A stretch of DNA of 64,000 nt from Corynebacterium sp. HMSC078H07 (GTDB taxonomy: Bacteria > Actinomycetota > Actinomycetes > Mycobacteriales > Mycobacteriaceae): positions 1 to 64,000 of the forward strand of contig NZ_KV810440.1 of the NCBI RefSeq assembly GCF_001812805.1, read 5' to 3'. The position numbers and the translations under genes were made by a program. The notes under the pieces were generated by a model. It had not been told where the DNA came from and did not search any database. It worked only from the letters and a program-made list of their open reading frames with translations. Below, piece after piece: positions 47,365 through 56,799 of this stretch; the stretch's first letter is position 1, and every line of letters begins with the position of its first letter.

Positions 47365-48216
47365 ATGTCCTCAGTACTGCAGGTTCCTGCCAAGGTCGGC
47401 GTGCTCGGCGGCGGCCGTATGGGCGCGGGCATCGCGCATGCCTTCTTAGCCGCCGGCGCGTCCGTGACCGTGGTGGATATCAACGATGACGCCGTGGCCG
47501 CCGCCCGCGAGCGCGTGCACAAAGCCATCCGCGGCTCCCTCGACCGTGGTGCGGAAGGCAGCTTCGAATCCTGGGATGAGCGTCTCAGCTTTTCCACCAC
47601 TGCCTCCGCTTTCGCCGGTTTCGACCTTGTGGTTGAGGCAGTTCCGGAATCGATGGATCTCAAGGTGGCCGCCTTCCGGGATATCGCTGAGGCAGCCCCA
47701 CAGGCCGTCGTGGCCACCAATACCTCTTCGCTGTCGGTATCCCAGCTGGCAGAGAGCATCCCCAACGACGTCATCGGCCTGCACTTCTTCAATCCGGTTC
47801 CGGCTTCGAAGCTGGTGGAGGTGGTCGTCGCCGAATCCACGCCGGAAGCCCTCGTGGACACCGCCAAGGGCTGGGTCGAGGGCCTGGGCAAGACCGCAGT
47901 AGTGGTCAAGGACGCCCCTGGCTTCGCTTCCTCCCGTCTCGGCGTGGCCATCGCGCTTGAGGCAATCCGCATGGTGGAGGAAGGCGTGGCCTCCCCGCGC
48001 GATATCGACAACGCCATGGTGCTGGGCTACAAGTTCCCCATCGGCCCGCTAGAACTGACTGATATCGTCGGCCTGGACGTGCGCCTTGGCATCGCGGAGT
48101 ACCTCGAATCTCAGCTGGGTGAGCGTTTTAGTCCGCCACAGCTCATGCGGGACATGGTTGCCCGCGGGGAGCTAGGCCGCAAGTCCGGCAAGGGCTTCTA
48201 CAACTACTCCGAGTAG
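47365..48216 (+). CDS. paaH: 3-hydroxyadipyl-CoA dehydrogenase PaaH
   Basis: 283 residues: Rossmann NAD-binding GGGRMGAGIAHAF (about 15-27), catalytic-site GLHFFNPVP with His, and a C-terminal 3HCDH domain ending GKGFYNY. It oxidises (3S)-hydroxyadipyl-CoA for the final thiolysis to succinyl-CoA and acetyl-CoA. AAGGAG lies 9 bases before the ATG. Its 3' end overlaps the convergent kdpE by 13 bases. Confidence 0.92.
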   Translation: MSSVLQVPAKVGVLGGGRMGAGIAHAFLAAGASVTVVDINDDAVAAARERVHKAIRGSLDRGAEGSFESWDERLSFSTTASAFAGFDLVVEAVPESMDLKVAAFRDIAEAAPQAVVATNTSSLSVSQLAESIPNDVIGLHFFNPVPASKLVEVVVAESTPEALVDTAKGWVEGLGKTAVVVKDAPGFASSRLGVAIALEAIRMVEEGVASPRDIDNAMVLGYKFPIGPLELTDIVGLDVRLGIAEYLESQLGERFSPPQLMRDMVARGELGRKSGKGFYNYSE

Positions 48217-48941
48217 CCACTCCCTCCCACACCCGGCTCGGGCACCACGAAGCGGTACCCCAAGCCGGGCTCGGTGAGGAGGAAGGCGGGATTGGCTGGG
48301 TCATCCTCTAGCTTGCGGCGCAACTGGGAGGTGTAAATACGCAGGTAGTGCCCCTGCCCCTCAAAGCCTGGTCCCCAGATTTCAGAAAGCAGATCCTCTT
48401 TGCGTACCAAGCCGCCGTGGGCGCGAAGCAACGTGGTAAGCACGCCCCACTCGGTGGGTGTCAGGTGCAGCGGCTCGCCGCCTTTAGTGATGGAATGGCG
48501 CGGAACGTCGATCACAACGTCTCCGGCGCGTACCACAGCGGTCTCAGTGCGCCTCACTGGACTCTGTGGGCTACCATGCCGTAGCGCCACGCGCACGCGG
48601 GCCAGAAGCTCCTCCATAGAGAAGGGCTTGGTGACGTAGTCGTCCGCGCCGCGGTCGAGAGCTGCGGCGCTGAACAGCGGATCGGAGCGTGCCGTCAAGA
48701 TGATCACCGGTACCGCGGACCATCCGCGGATTCCTTCCAACACGACGGTTCCGTCCATATCCGGCAACCCCATGTCCAAGATGACTACATCTGGTTGCTG
48801 CTGTGACACCACCTGCAGTCCCTCAGCACCTGTACGTGCTGGGTGAACCTCGTAGCCCCGAGCCTTGAAATTAATGCTCAGTGTGTTGAGCAGACGCGGA
48901 TCATCGTCCACGATGGCGATGCTAGTTTTCTTCGACGTCAT
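48204..48941 (-). CDS. kdpE: Response regulator KdpE
   Basis: 245 residues: receiver domain with phospho-acceptor Asp56 (VVILDMGLPD) and Lys in YVTKPF, then an OmpR-type winged helix (TPTEWGVLTTLLRAHGGLV). It activates kdpFABC when KdpD signals potassium limitation. Starts in a 4-base overlap with kdpD. Last gene of the operon. Confidence 0.95.
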   Translation of the reverse strand: MTSKKTSIAIVDDDPRLLNTLSINFKARGYEVHPARTGAEGLQVVSQQQPDVVILDMGLPDMDGTVVLEGIRGWSAVPVIILTARSDPLFSAAALDRGADDYVTKPFSMEELLARVRVALRHGSPQSPVRRTETAVVRAGDVVIDVPRHSITKGGEPLHLTPTEWGVLTTLLRAHGGLVRKEDLLSEIWGPGFEGQGHYLRIYTSQLRRKLEDDPANPAFLLTEPGLGYRFVVPEPGVGGSGYSE

Positions 48942-51535
48942 TTTTGTTCTCCTCCCGCGACGGGAAACCGCAACATAAAGGTTGCGCCCGGGGTGGCAGC
49001 CACCTCGATGCTACCGCCCATGGCCTCCACAAAGCCTTGAACAACAGAAAGGCCAAGGCCCACTCCGTTGTCGTTGCTGGTATCACCCAAACGCTGAAAC
49101 GCCTGGAACAGTTCCTTCTGTTTCTCCGGCGGGATACCCGGTCCTTCATCGCCGACAATCAGTTCCACCTGTTCGGCGATGGTCTGAGCACTCATCGTCA
49201 CCTGACCAGTCGGCGCATAACGCAGGGCGTTATCAAAGAGATTGGCCAAGACACGCTCCATGAGGGCTGCATCCGCGCAGCACGTAACTCCACGCACGCT
49301 AGAGTCCAGATGGATGCGCCCGATTTGCTCCGGGGAATGCCCAAAGGCGCAGGAAGCGATGGCACGATGAGCCACCTCTGCCACCTCGACGACGTCGTGG
49401 CGAGCGGTGATTGCTCCAGCGGTAAGCCGGGAGTAATCCAACAAATTGGTGACCAACCCGGTAAGTTCCTCGATGCTCGCCGCAGTTTCTGCCAAAAGCA
49501 TATCTTGGTCCTCGGGAGTGAATTCAATGTCGGCATTACGCAATGACGACACCGCCAACTTGGCCGTTGCCAACGGAGTACGCAGATCGTGGCTCACACT
49601 CGACAGCAGCGCTCGTCGCAGCTCATCTGCAGCGGCTATCGCATCAGCGCGCGCGGCCTCAGCAGAAAGCTTTTCGCGGCGAACAATTCCCGCCAGATAG
49701 CCCGCGACCACGGTGACAAGGCCACGATCCCGGGCAGACAGAGTCGGGCCCGCAAGACGAAGCTGAACCGTCCCATCTTCGCTCGCCACAACGGTGTCCA
49801 CTGTCTGTTCATGGCGCACTTTCTCGGGAATATGAAGGTGTTTCGAAGTGCGCTCGGGGCTAACTGCGCGCCAGGTGGCAAGGACGTCACCGTTGTCATC
49901 CAGCAGCTCCGCTCGACGACAATTGAATGCCTCCCCCACCTTGCGCATCACGGCATCTTTCGGGGAGGAATCTGCTCGGCGATTCAACGCGGCACGGGAA
50001 AACACCGTAAGCAGCTCAGCATCGCGCGCAGCCACAGCTGCATTCGCCCGCTCAATCTTGGCGCGGCGCACAAGTATGCCAACTGCCAGAGCGATAGCCA
50101 CCATGACCACGGCGATGATAGCGTTAGCGGGATCGGCGATGTCGAAGGTATGGATTGGCTCGGTAAAAAACCAATTGACCGCCAAACCGGAAGCCACCGC
50201 CACCACCACGGCCGGCCACAGGCCACCCACCAAACTGACAAGCAGAATGAGTGCAAAGTAGAACGCAGAACAGGTACCTGTTCCCAAGTCCTGGCCGTCA
50301 GCCTGCACTAACAACGCAGTGAGTCCGACGAAAGCCAACGCTGAACTAAGCCACGCGATTGCACGCTGCGGGAAGGGCCGGAAAGGATGCAGCATCCGTG
50401 TGAGCGGAAGCGGCTTTTCCGGGGGAAGATTGACAAGGTGGCAGTCAATCGAGCCGGATTCGCGCAGTACTGTCTCTGCTACTGTGCTGTGCCAGTGCAC
50501 GCCGAAACGCCGCCGCGGCGACACCCCGACAACAAGCTGGGTAGCGTTGACGCTTCGCGCAAAGTTGAGCAGAGCTTCCGGCACGGAGTCCCCAGTAACC
50601 TGGTGCAGCCGCGCACCCACATCGTGGGCCAGGGTCTGCAGCCGGGCAAGTTGTTGCGCCGATCCCGCCACCGAAGAGGAACGCGACGTGAAGGAATCAC
50701 CAAAAACAACGTGGACCACATGCAGTTCCGCCGAAGATTTCGTCGCGATGCGCCGCCCGCGCCGGATCAGGGTCTCAGCATGGGCAACGTTTTGGATGGC
50801 CACAACTACCCGCTCACGTGCTTCCCACGTATCGGTGATTTTTTGATCCGAGCGATACGTAATGAGTGCTTCATCAACCTGATCTGCCAGCCAGAGCAGT
50901 GCCAACTCGCGCAACGCGGTGAGGTTTCCCACGCGGAAGTAGTTGTTGAGTGCAGGTTCGATGCGTGCTTCGCGGTACACGTGTCCGTCGCTAAGCCGGG
51001 TGCGCAGAAGCTGCGGAGAGACGTCGACCAGCTCGATTTCATTCGCAGCACGCACTACCTCATCCGGCACGGTTTCCTGCGGTGCAATGCCAGTAATCTG
51101 CTTGACAACATCGTTGAGACTCTCCAGATGCTGGATATTGAGAGTCGAGATAACGTCAATTCCGGCATCCAGAATCTCCTCGATGTCTTCCCACCGCTTC
51201 TCGTGCTCTTCGTCACGAGGATTGGAATGGGCAAACTCATCGACGAGGACGATGTCAGGCTTACGCTCGATGACTGCGGCGGTATCCAGCTCCCCGGCAG
51301 ACAGACCGTCAACGCTGCGTCGCGGAATGATCTCCAAACCCTCGCACAAGGCTTTCGTATATGCGCGACCGTGGTCTTCCACAATGCCGACGACAACGTC
51401 ACGGCCTTGGTTAATCAGCGTGTGCGCCTCACTAAGCATGGCGCAGGTTTTGCCCGCGCCGGGAGCGGCGCCCAACAAAATCTTCAAGGTGCCGCGTTTG
51501 GTGCGCGAGGACGGCGCAGTTGCTTCGGTCAACAT
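48938..51535 (-). CDS. kdpD: Potassium-sensing histidine kinase KdpD
   Basis: 865 residues: N-terminal KdpD domain with Walker A (GAAPGAGKT, about 22-30), a UspA-like domain (about 245-370), four central membrane helices (DUF4118, about 395-495), a GAF-like region, then HisKA with His649 (SVSHDLRTPLA) and HATPase (VGDEGPGIPPEK, GLGLS). Senses potassium or turgor and phosphorylates KdpE. 23 bases after kdpC. Confidence 0.96.
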   Translation of the reverse strand: MLTEATAPSSRTKRGTLKILLGAAPGAGKTCAMLSEAHTLINQGRDVVVGIVEDHGRAYTKALCEGLEIIPRRSVDGLSAGELDTAAVIERKPDIVLVDEFAHSNPRDEEHEKRWEDIEEILDAGIDVISTLNIQHLESLNDVVKQITGIAPQETVPDEVVRAANEIELVDVSPQLLRTRLSDGHVYREARIEPALNNYFRVGNLTALRELALLWLADQVDEALITYRSDQKITDTWEARERVVVAIQNVAHAETLIRRGRRIATKSSAELHVVHVVFGDSFTSRSSSVAGSAQQLARLQTLAHDVGARLHQVTGDSVPEALLNFARSVNATQLVVGVSPRRRFGVHWHSTVAETVLRESGSIDCHLVNLPPEKPLPLTRMLHPFRPFPQRAIAWLSSALAFVGLTALLVQADGQDLGTGTCSAFYFALILLVSLVGGLWPAVVVAVASGLAVNWFFTEPIHTFDIADPANAIIAVVMVAIALAVGILVRRAKIERANAAVAARDAELLTVFSRAALNRRADSSPKDAVMRKVGEAFNCRRAELLDDNGDVLATWRAVSPERTSKHLHIPEKVRHEQTVDTVVASEDGTVQLRLAGPTLSARDRGLVTVVAGYLAGIVRREKLSAEAARADAIAAADELRRALLSSVSHDLRTPLATAKLAVSSLRNADIEFTPEDQDMLLAETAASIEELTGLVTNLLDYSRLTAGAITARHDVVEVAEVAHRAIASCAFGHSPEQIGRIHLDSSVRGVTCCADAALMERVLANLFDNALRYAPTGQVTMSAQTIAEQVELIVGDEGPGIPPEKQKELFQAFQRLGDTSNDNGVGLGLSVVQGFVEAMGGSIEVAATPGATFMLRFPVAGGEQK

Positions 51536-51558
51536 TGCTTCATCTTATGAGCTGATCT

Positions 51559-52110
51559 TTATGAGCAGGGAGTAGGCGTGGGCAACGACATATTGAGAGT
51601 TGTCACATTGACCGTGTCTTCGCCTAGAAACCCGAGGCTGGCATGCTCCGTGTTCTCGGCGATGAGCTTTTCCATCTCTTCCTCGCTAATGCCCTGCTCC
51701 CGAGCCACACGCGGAGCTTGCAGCTCGGCGTACTCGGGGCTGATGCCGGAATCCACTCCGGAACCGGAGCCCGTGACGGCGTCGGCAGGCACACGGTCTT
51801 CGCTTACGCCTTCCCGTTGGGCAATAGCGGCGCGGCGTTCCTGGATGTTCTTCTCCAGCTCCGTGCTGCTCGTACCGTAGTTACTCATTCCCTCGGCGCG
51901 AGGGAAGAAGTAGGGGCCCTCGCTCACCCCGTCTTGGATTTGGGTAGAACCCACGAGGCACTCACCTTGGTAGATGAGATTGCCGTCGGCGGACTGCGGT
52001 GTGATGCGGGAAATGGCCCACACAGCCGCCGGATAGACCATGCCAAGCGCTACGACGCAGAGCAGCACGGCGACAAAGCCGGCAATGAGGTTACGCAGAT
52101 AAACTCGCAT
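51559..52110 (-). CDS. kdpC: K+-transporting ATPase subunit KdpC
   Basis: 183 residues: one N-terminal membrane helix (about 8-32) and an extracytoplasmic domain ending in the helical stretch REQGISEEEMEKLIAENTE. KdpC raises ATP affinity and couples KdpB to KdpA. AAGGAAG precedes the ATG; 29 bases after kdpB. Confidence 0.93.
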   Translation of the reverse strand: MRVYLRNLIAGFVAVLLCVVALGMVYPAAVWAISRITPQSADGNLIYQGECLVGSTQIQDGVSEGPYFFPRAEGMSNYGTSSTELEKNIQERRAAIAQREGVSEDRVPADAVTGSGSGVDSGISPEYAELQAPRVAREQGISEEEMEKLIAENTEHASLGFLGEDTVNVTTLNMSLPTPTPCS

Positions 52111-52139
52111 TGTTCTTCCTTTTTCTTTGCAGGTTCTCT

Positions 52140-54209
52140 TTAGAGGCCTGGGAGGAGGGAGACGACCTGGTCAATGAGCCAGATGCCAATGAACGGGGTA
52201 ATAACGCCGCCTAATCCCCAAATACCGAGGTTCCGGCGCAGAAGGGAGGACGCGGAGGCTGGCTTATACGACACGCCCTTGAGTGCCAATGGGATGAGCG
52301 CGACGATGATGAGCGCGTTAAAGACCACCGCGGACACGATGGCGGACTCAGGCGAATGCAGATGCATGATGTTGAGGCGTTCCAAGTGCGGCAACTGCGC
52401 GGAGAAGAGCGCCGGCAGGATGGCGAAGTACTTTGCCAAGTCGTTGGCCAAGGAGAAGGTGGTCAACGCACCACGGGTAATCAGCAGCTGCTTACCAATG
52501 CGAACGACGTCGATAAGCTTCGTCGGATCAGAGTCCAGGTCCACCATGTTGGCGGCTTCCTTCGCCGCGGAGGTACCAGTGTTCATGGCTACGCCGACGT
52601 CTGCCTGCGCCAGGGCCGGGGCGTCGTTGGTGCCGTCACCGGTCATGGCCACCATGCGGCCTTGCGCCTGCTCTTCGCGGATGCGGGCGAGCTTATCTTC
52701 CGGGGTGGCCTCGGCGATGTAGTCATCGACACCGGCTTCCTTAGCAATGGCCGCGGCGGTCAGCGGGTTGTCGCCGGTGACCATGATGGTTTTGATACCC
52801 ATCTGGCGCAGCTCGGCGAAACGCTCGGCCATGCCGGGCTTGACGACGTCACTCAGCTGCACCACCGCGATCACCTTGCGGCTGCCATCGGATTCTTCCA
52901 CAGCGACAGGCAGCGGGGTGCCACCGTCTTGTGCAATTCGGGTTACGGAATCCTCGATCTCTTGCGGCCAGGTGCCACCTGCTTCAGTAACCCACTTGCG
53001 TACGGCATCGCCAGCGCCCTTGCGCAGCTTGCGGTGAGCCAGGTCAAGGCCGGACATCCTCGTCGACGCGCTGAATGGAACGACCTCCGCACTCCGCGCT
53101 TCTGCATCTCCTTCGCTGGACAGAGAGTAGTTTTCAGTCAGCCAGGCCACAATGGAACGGCCTTCTGGGGTTTCATCCGCTAGGGAGGAAATGCGAGCAA
53201 TCGCTGCAGCCTCGCGCTCGTCGACGCCCGAAGCCACAATCAGGCCGGTGGCCTGGCGGTTTCCGTAAGTGATGGTGCCCGTCTTGTCCATGAGGAGCGT
53301 GGCGACGTCACCAGCCGCCTCCACCGCACGGCCGGAGGTGGCCAGAACGTTGTGACGAACGAGGCGGTTCATACCGGCGATACCAACTGCCGAAAGTAGG
53401 GCGGCAATGGTGGTAGGGATTAGGCAGACCAACAGAGCGATAAGGGATAGTGGCGAAAGCTCCGCGCCGGTGAATAGACCCATCGGGGCAAGCGCAGTGA
53501 CGGCGACGAGGAAGAGGATGGTCAGCGTGGAGAGCAGGATGCTCAGCGCAATCTCGTTCGGAGTCTTGCGGCGTTCCGCGCCCTCCACCAAGGCGATCAT
53601 GGTGTCAACGAAGGTGGAGCCCGGTTCGGAGGTGATTTTGACCTTGATGGAATCAGAGAGCACCACGGTGCCGCCGGTCACGGCACAGCGGTCACCGCCG
53701 GCTTCGCGGACCACAGGAGCCGACTCACCAGTAATAGCCGATTCATCCACGGTGGCAGCACCTTCGATGACGTCACCGTCACCCGGGATGGTCTCCCCTG
53801 CTTCTACACGCACGATGGCACCCTTGGTCAGCTCGGACGCGGGGACCACTTCAATGCCAGAGTCAGTAATGAGATTGGCAGTTGCATCATCGCGCACAGA
53901 GCGCAGACTGTCTGCTTGGGCCTTGCCACGGCCTTCGGCATATGCCTCGGCAAAGGCGGCAAAGGCAATGGTGAACCACAGCCATACCGTCACGACCCAT
54001 CCGTAAAAGCTGGGGTTGAGGATGGACCACACAGTGGTCAGTGCCGCGCCTACCCACACCACGAACATCACGGGGTTGCGTGCTTGGGCGAGCGGGGACA
54101 TTTTGCTCGGCAGCGTTTTCAGCGCCGCAGCCGCGAGGCCACTGCTCTTCTCTGGAACGTTGCGGTGAGGAGTCTTATCCGGCTCAGCGGTGATGGTTTG
54201 GGTTGTCAT
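52140..54209 (-). CDS. kdpB: K+-transporting ATPase catalytic subunit KdpB
   Basis: 689-residue P-type ATPase: TGES actuator motif, DKTGT with phosphorylated Asp308, [14 protein letters not shown] and [10 protein letters not shown]. Hydrolyses ATP to drive potassium entry through KdpA. ATG at 54209 is chosen: GGAGG lies 7 bases upstream and it overlaps the kdpA stop by four bases. The open frame up to 54440 is not coding. Confidence 0.96.
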   Translation of the reverse strand: MTTQTITAEPDKTPHRNVPEKSSGLAAAALKTLPSKMSPLAQARNPVMFVVWVGAALTTVWSILNPSFYGWVVTVWLWFTIAFAAFAEAYAEGRGKAQADSLRSVRDDATANLITDSGIEVVPASELTKGAIVRVEAGETIPGDGDVIEGAATVDESAITGESAPVVREAGGDRCAVTGGTVVLSDSIKVKITSEPGSTFVDTMIALVEGAERRKTPNEIALSILLSTLTILFLVAVTALAPMGLFTGAELSPLSLIALLVCLIPTTIAALLSAVGIAGMNRLVRHNVLATSGRAVEAAGDVATLLMDKTGTITYGNRQATGLIVASGVDEREAAAIARISSLADETPEGRSIVAWLTENYSLSSEGDAEARSAEVVPFSASTRMSGLDLAHRKLRKGAGDAVRKWVTEAGGTWPQEIEDSVTRIAQDGGTPLPVAVEESDGSRKVIAVVQLSDVVKPGMAERFAELRQMGIKTIMVTGDNPLTAAAIAKEAGVDDYIAEATPEDKLARIREEQAQGRMVAMTGDGTNDAPALAQADVGVAMNTGTSAAKEAANMVDLDSDPTKLIDVVRIGKQLLITRGALTTFSLANDLAKYFAILPALFSAQLPHLERLNIMHLHSPESAIVSAVVFNALIIVALIPLALKGVSYKPASASSLLRRNLGIWGLGGVITPFIGIWLIDQVVSLLPGL

Positions 54210-55921
54210 GATAGTGCCTCCGAAATGGGACCCAGGGTGAGGACAGGGAAGAAAGTGAGCGCTGCAACCAGCAGGATTACTCCGATAGTCAACAGCGAGA
54301 AGGTAATGCCGGAGGTGGGTAAGCTGCCTGCGGTGGTGGCCTGGCGCTTCTGTCCTGCCAGGCTTCCGGCTAGGTAAAGGGCGAAGACGATGGGCAGGAA
54401 GCGGCCCAACAGCATGGCCAAGCCCAAAGTGATCTGCCACCAGGGCTCAGTCACCGTCAGTCCAGCAAAAGCAGAACCGTTGTTATTCGCCGCCGAGGTA
54501 AAGGCGTAGAGAACTTCCGACAGACTGTGGGCATTATCAGCCGTGCCCGGTGCACCGAAGTTGGTCGCTGAAGCTTCCACGAGTTTGCGCTGCGCCACGG
54601 AAGCGCCGACGCCCACGAGGACCAGAACCGGCATGGTGAGGATGTACAAGCTAACCGCTGAAATTTCCTTGCGGCCAATCTTGTTGCCCATAAATTCCGG
54701 TGTGCGGCCCACTAGGAGGCCACCGATGAACACAGCGAGGATGGCCACAACCAACAGGCCATAGAGGCCAGTACCCACACCGCCCGGCGCGATTTCACCC
54801 AGCAGCATGTTGAGGATGAGCAGACCACCGCCCAGTGGCGAATAGCTATCGTGCATCGAATCCACCGCACCCGTCGAGGTACCCGTGGTAGACACGGCGA
54901 ACAGTGCTGAGGCATCAATGCCTAGCCGCTGTTCGATACCTTCCATGTTGGCGCCTGCCAACTGAGACGCACCGCCGACAAGGGTGTGCTGTGCCCAAGT
55001 CACCAGAACAACCATCACGGTCCACAAACCACCAGCCACGCTGAGCAGCGTCCACGCGTGCTTCTGCGACTTGAGCATCACACCATACGTGCGAATCATG
55101 CAGAAAGAGATGACAAGCAGGGAGAAGATCTCCACCAAGTTGGTAAAGCCGGTCGGGTTCTCAAACGGGTGCGCAGAGTTGGCACCGAAGATGCCACCGC
55201 CGTTGGTGCCCAGGAGCTTAATGGCTTCCTGGCTGGCCACGGGAGCACGGGAAATATCTACACCGGACTCCGTAACCAGGTTCGAGCCAAAGGTTTGCAT
55301 GGTTCCGCCGAGGACGAGCACGGTGGAGATGAATAGCGACAGGGGAAGCAGGATGCGGACGAGGCCGCGGGTGAGGTCCACCCAGAAGTTGCCGATGAGG
55401 TGCTGACCATTCTCGGTTGCCAACGTATCGCGGCTATAACCCAAGTGACCGATGCCGCGGATCAAGGCGACAGCAACACACATGCCCACTGCGGCTGAGG
55501 CGAAGTTTTGCACGGTCAGGCCCAGCATCTGCGAAGCGTTCGTCAGAGTGTCTTCACCGGAATAGGACTGCCAGTTGGTGTTGGAGGTAAAGGAAGCCGC
55601 GGTGTTGAAGGCCATCCACGGCTCCACGGCTTCCTCGCGGGGGTTTCCAAAACTTGGCAACACCGCTTGGAGCCGCTGCACTGCGTAAAGGACGAGGACT
55701 GAAGCCAGGCTGAAGCCCAGCAGAGCGCGAGCGTAGTTCTTAGCGTTATGGCCCCGGTTAGGGTCAATACGCAAAATTCTGTACACAAGGCGCTCCACGG
55801 CCCAGTCTTTTTCAGAGGTATATGTGCGGGCCATCCAATTGCCCAGCGGCACGTACGCCGCCGCTAGAAGTGCAAGGAGGGCAAGATACTGCGGCGCCAC
55901 CGCCGCAATGCTAGCGATCAT
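54206..55921 (-). CDS. kdpA: K+-transporting ATPase potassium-binding subunit KdpA
   Basis: 571 residues, about ten helices with four repeated selectivity-filter loops; [20 protein letters not shown] and [13 protein letters not shown] are visible. Forms the potassium channel part of KdpFABC. Its ATG overlaps the kdpF stop (ATGA). Confidence 0.96.
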   Translation of the reverse strand: MIASIAAVAPQYLALLALLAAAYVPLGNWMARTYTSEKDWAVERLVYRILRIDPNRGHNAKNYARALLGFSLASVLVLYAVQRLQAVLPSFGNPREEAVEPWMAFNTAASFTSNTNWQSYSGEDTLTNASQMLGLTVQNFASAAVGMCVAVALIRGIGHLGYSRDTLATENGQHLIGNFWVDLTRGLVRILLPLSLFISTVLVLGGTMQTFGSNLVTESGVDISRAPVASQEAIKLLGTNGGGIFGANSAHPFENPTGFTNLVEIFSLLVISFCMIRTYGVMLKSQKHAWTLLSVAGGLWTVMVVLVTWAQHTLVGGASQLAGANMEGIEQRLGIDASALFAVSTTGTSTGAVDSMHDSYSPLGGGLLILNMLLGEIAPGGVGTGLYGLLVVAILAVFIGGLLVGRTPEFMGNKIGRKEISAVSLYILTMPVLVLVGVGASVAQRKLVEASATNFGAPGTADNAHSLSEVLYAFTSAANNNGSAFAGLTVTEPWWQITLGLAMLLGRFLPIVFALYLAGSLAGQKRQATTAGSLPTSGITFSLLTIGVILLVAALTFFPVLTLGPISEALS

Positions 55922-56013
55922 GCGAAACGCTCCGGGTCAATAAGGGAAATGATGAGATAAGCCACGAGCGCGACAACAATGATGAGCCCGAAGACTGCTG
56001 TGATGGTGTTCAT
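55918..56013 (-). CDS. kdpF: KdpF small membrane subunit
   Basis: 31 residues: a single hydrophobic helix with the typical KdpF end LIDPERFA. KdpF stabilises the KdpABC complex. Its stop overlaps the kdpA start by four bases. It is too short for standard ORF lists. Confidence 0.92.
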   Translation of the reverse strand: MNTITAVFGLIIVVALVAYLIISLIDPERFA

Positions 56014-56016
56014 GTT

Positions 56017-56103
56017 CTACGCGTCTCCGTCCATAAACTCGTTGATGGAGGAAGGACCGCTGAACGCAAGGACCACGATCACAATGACCAGAATGTCCAA
56101 CAT
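56017..56103 (-). CDS. 28-residue hydrophobic micro-protein before kdpF
   Basis: ATG at 56103 opens 28 codons: a hydrophobic helix (LDILVIVIVVLAF) followed by a polar, acidic tail ending MDGDA. Its TAG lies three bases before the kdpF ATG, a coupling distance. AAGGGGG sits about 10 bases upstream. It could be a real small Kdp partner or a leader peptide controlling kdpF translation. I recognise no family with confidence. Confidence 0.5.
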   Translation of the reverse strand: MLDILVIVIVVLAFSGPSSINEFMDGDA

Positions 56104-56298
56104 GTGGGAGAGACCCCCTTGGGTGAAAGCGATACTAGGTGTGCCCGGTGCCCCAAAGCACCAAGCGCCGGTGCATAGTGCACCTGCCGAGCAATGACGT
56201 TAGGCCCGTTCTCCCTGGGACCTACCGGTTATTTGCGGCTTCTTTACGCCTCTCTACCCCGATTTTTACGCTTTATTTACAGCCACCTTTACCCCCGC
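56104..56298 (-). promoter_or_regulatory. kdp promoter region with phased TTTAC repeats
   Basis: Between the thioesterase stop and the kdp operon. Contains four TTTAC units at 56243, 56265, 56276 and 56288 (spacings 22, 11 and 12 bp, about helical phase) and a palindrome GGTGCA-TAG-TGCACC (56170-56184). KdpE usually binds A/T-rich direct repeats upstream of kdp, so the TTTAC group is the best candidate site. Confidence 0.45.
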
Positions 56299-56697
56299 CT
56301 ACTTAGGGTCAACGAGCGCGTTCGTAATGCGCGCCGTACACAGCCTCCTCCCCTCGTCATCTGTAATGACGATCTCGTGGGAGCACAGCGTCTTGCCCAG
56401 CTTGATGGCGGTGGCCGTCGCCGTCACCAGACCCGAGCGCCCGGAAGCGTGGTGCGTCGCGTTGATGTCCACGCCGACGGCGACCTTGCCCAAAGTTGAA
56501 GCGTGAATCACTGCCGCCCAGCTACCGACAGCCTCAGCTAGACACGCCATGGCTCCGCCGTGGAGCAGACCGAAAGACTGGGTATTTCCCTCAACCGGCA
56601 TGGTGGCAACCACGCGCTGAGCCGACTCTTCGAGGATTTCGACACCCATCTTCTTATCCAGCTCACCCAACTGAATCTTCCATACCTCTGCGGCCAT
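56299..56697 (-). CDS. Hotdog-fold thioesterase near paaZ
   Basis: 132 residues with hotdog motif FGLLHGGAMACLAEAVGS, including the catalytic-type Glu (about 55); it differs from PaaI at 40031, which has Asp. Relatives include PaaI/MenI-type CoA thioesterases. Divergent from paaZ and sharing its PaaR-like operator region, so an auxiliary CoA-recycling role in phenylacetate breakdown is plausible. Confidence 0.75.
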   Translation of the reverse strand: MAAEVWKIQLGELDKKMGVEILEESAQRVVATMPVEGNTQSFGLLHGGAMACLAEAVGSWAAVIHASTLGKVAVGVDINATHHASGRSGLVTATATAIKLGKTLCSHEIVITDDEGRRLCTARITNALVDPK

Positions 56698-56753
56698 GCA
56701 ATTCTCCTTACGTGCTCCTAGAAATGTGACGCAGACTATACTAGCCTGTATTT

Positions 56754-56775
56754 ACTGACCAACCGTTCGGAAACT
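56754..56775 (+). promoter_or_regulatory. PaaR-type operator upstream of paaZ
   Basis: ACTGACCAACCGTTCGG and the next five bases match 15 of 18 fixed positions of the reported PaaR consensus. A TATACT -10 candidate lies at 56737-56742, placing the site right after the expected transcription start, 24 bases before the paaZ ATG. Confidence 0.6.
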
Positions 56776-56799
56776 AATGGAAAGGCCAATCTTTTCGCT

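Noticed and set aside
54210..54440. Upstream extension of kdpB
   Set aside because: It is inside kdpA in another frame; the family start with a ribosome-binding site is at 54209.
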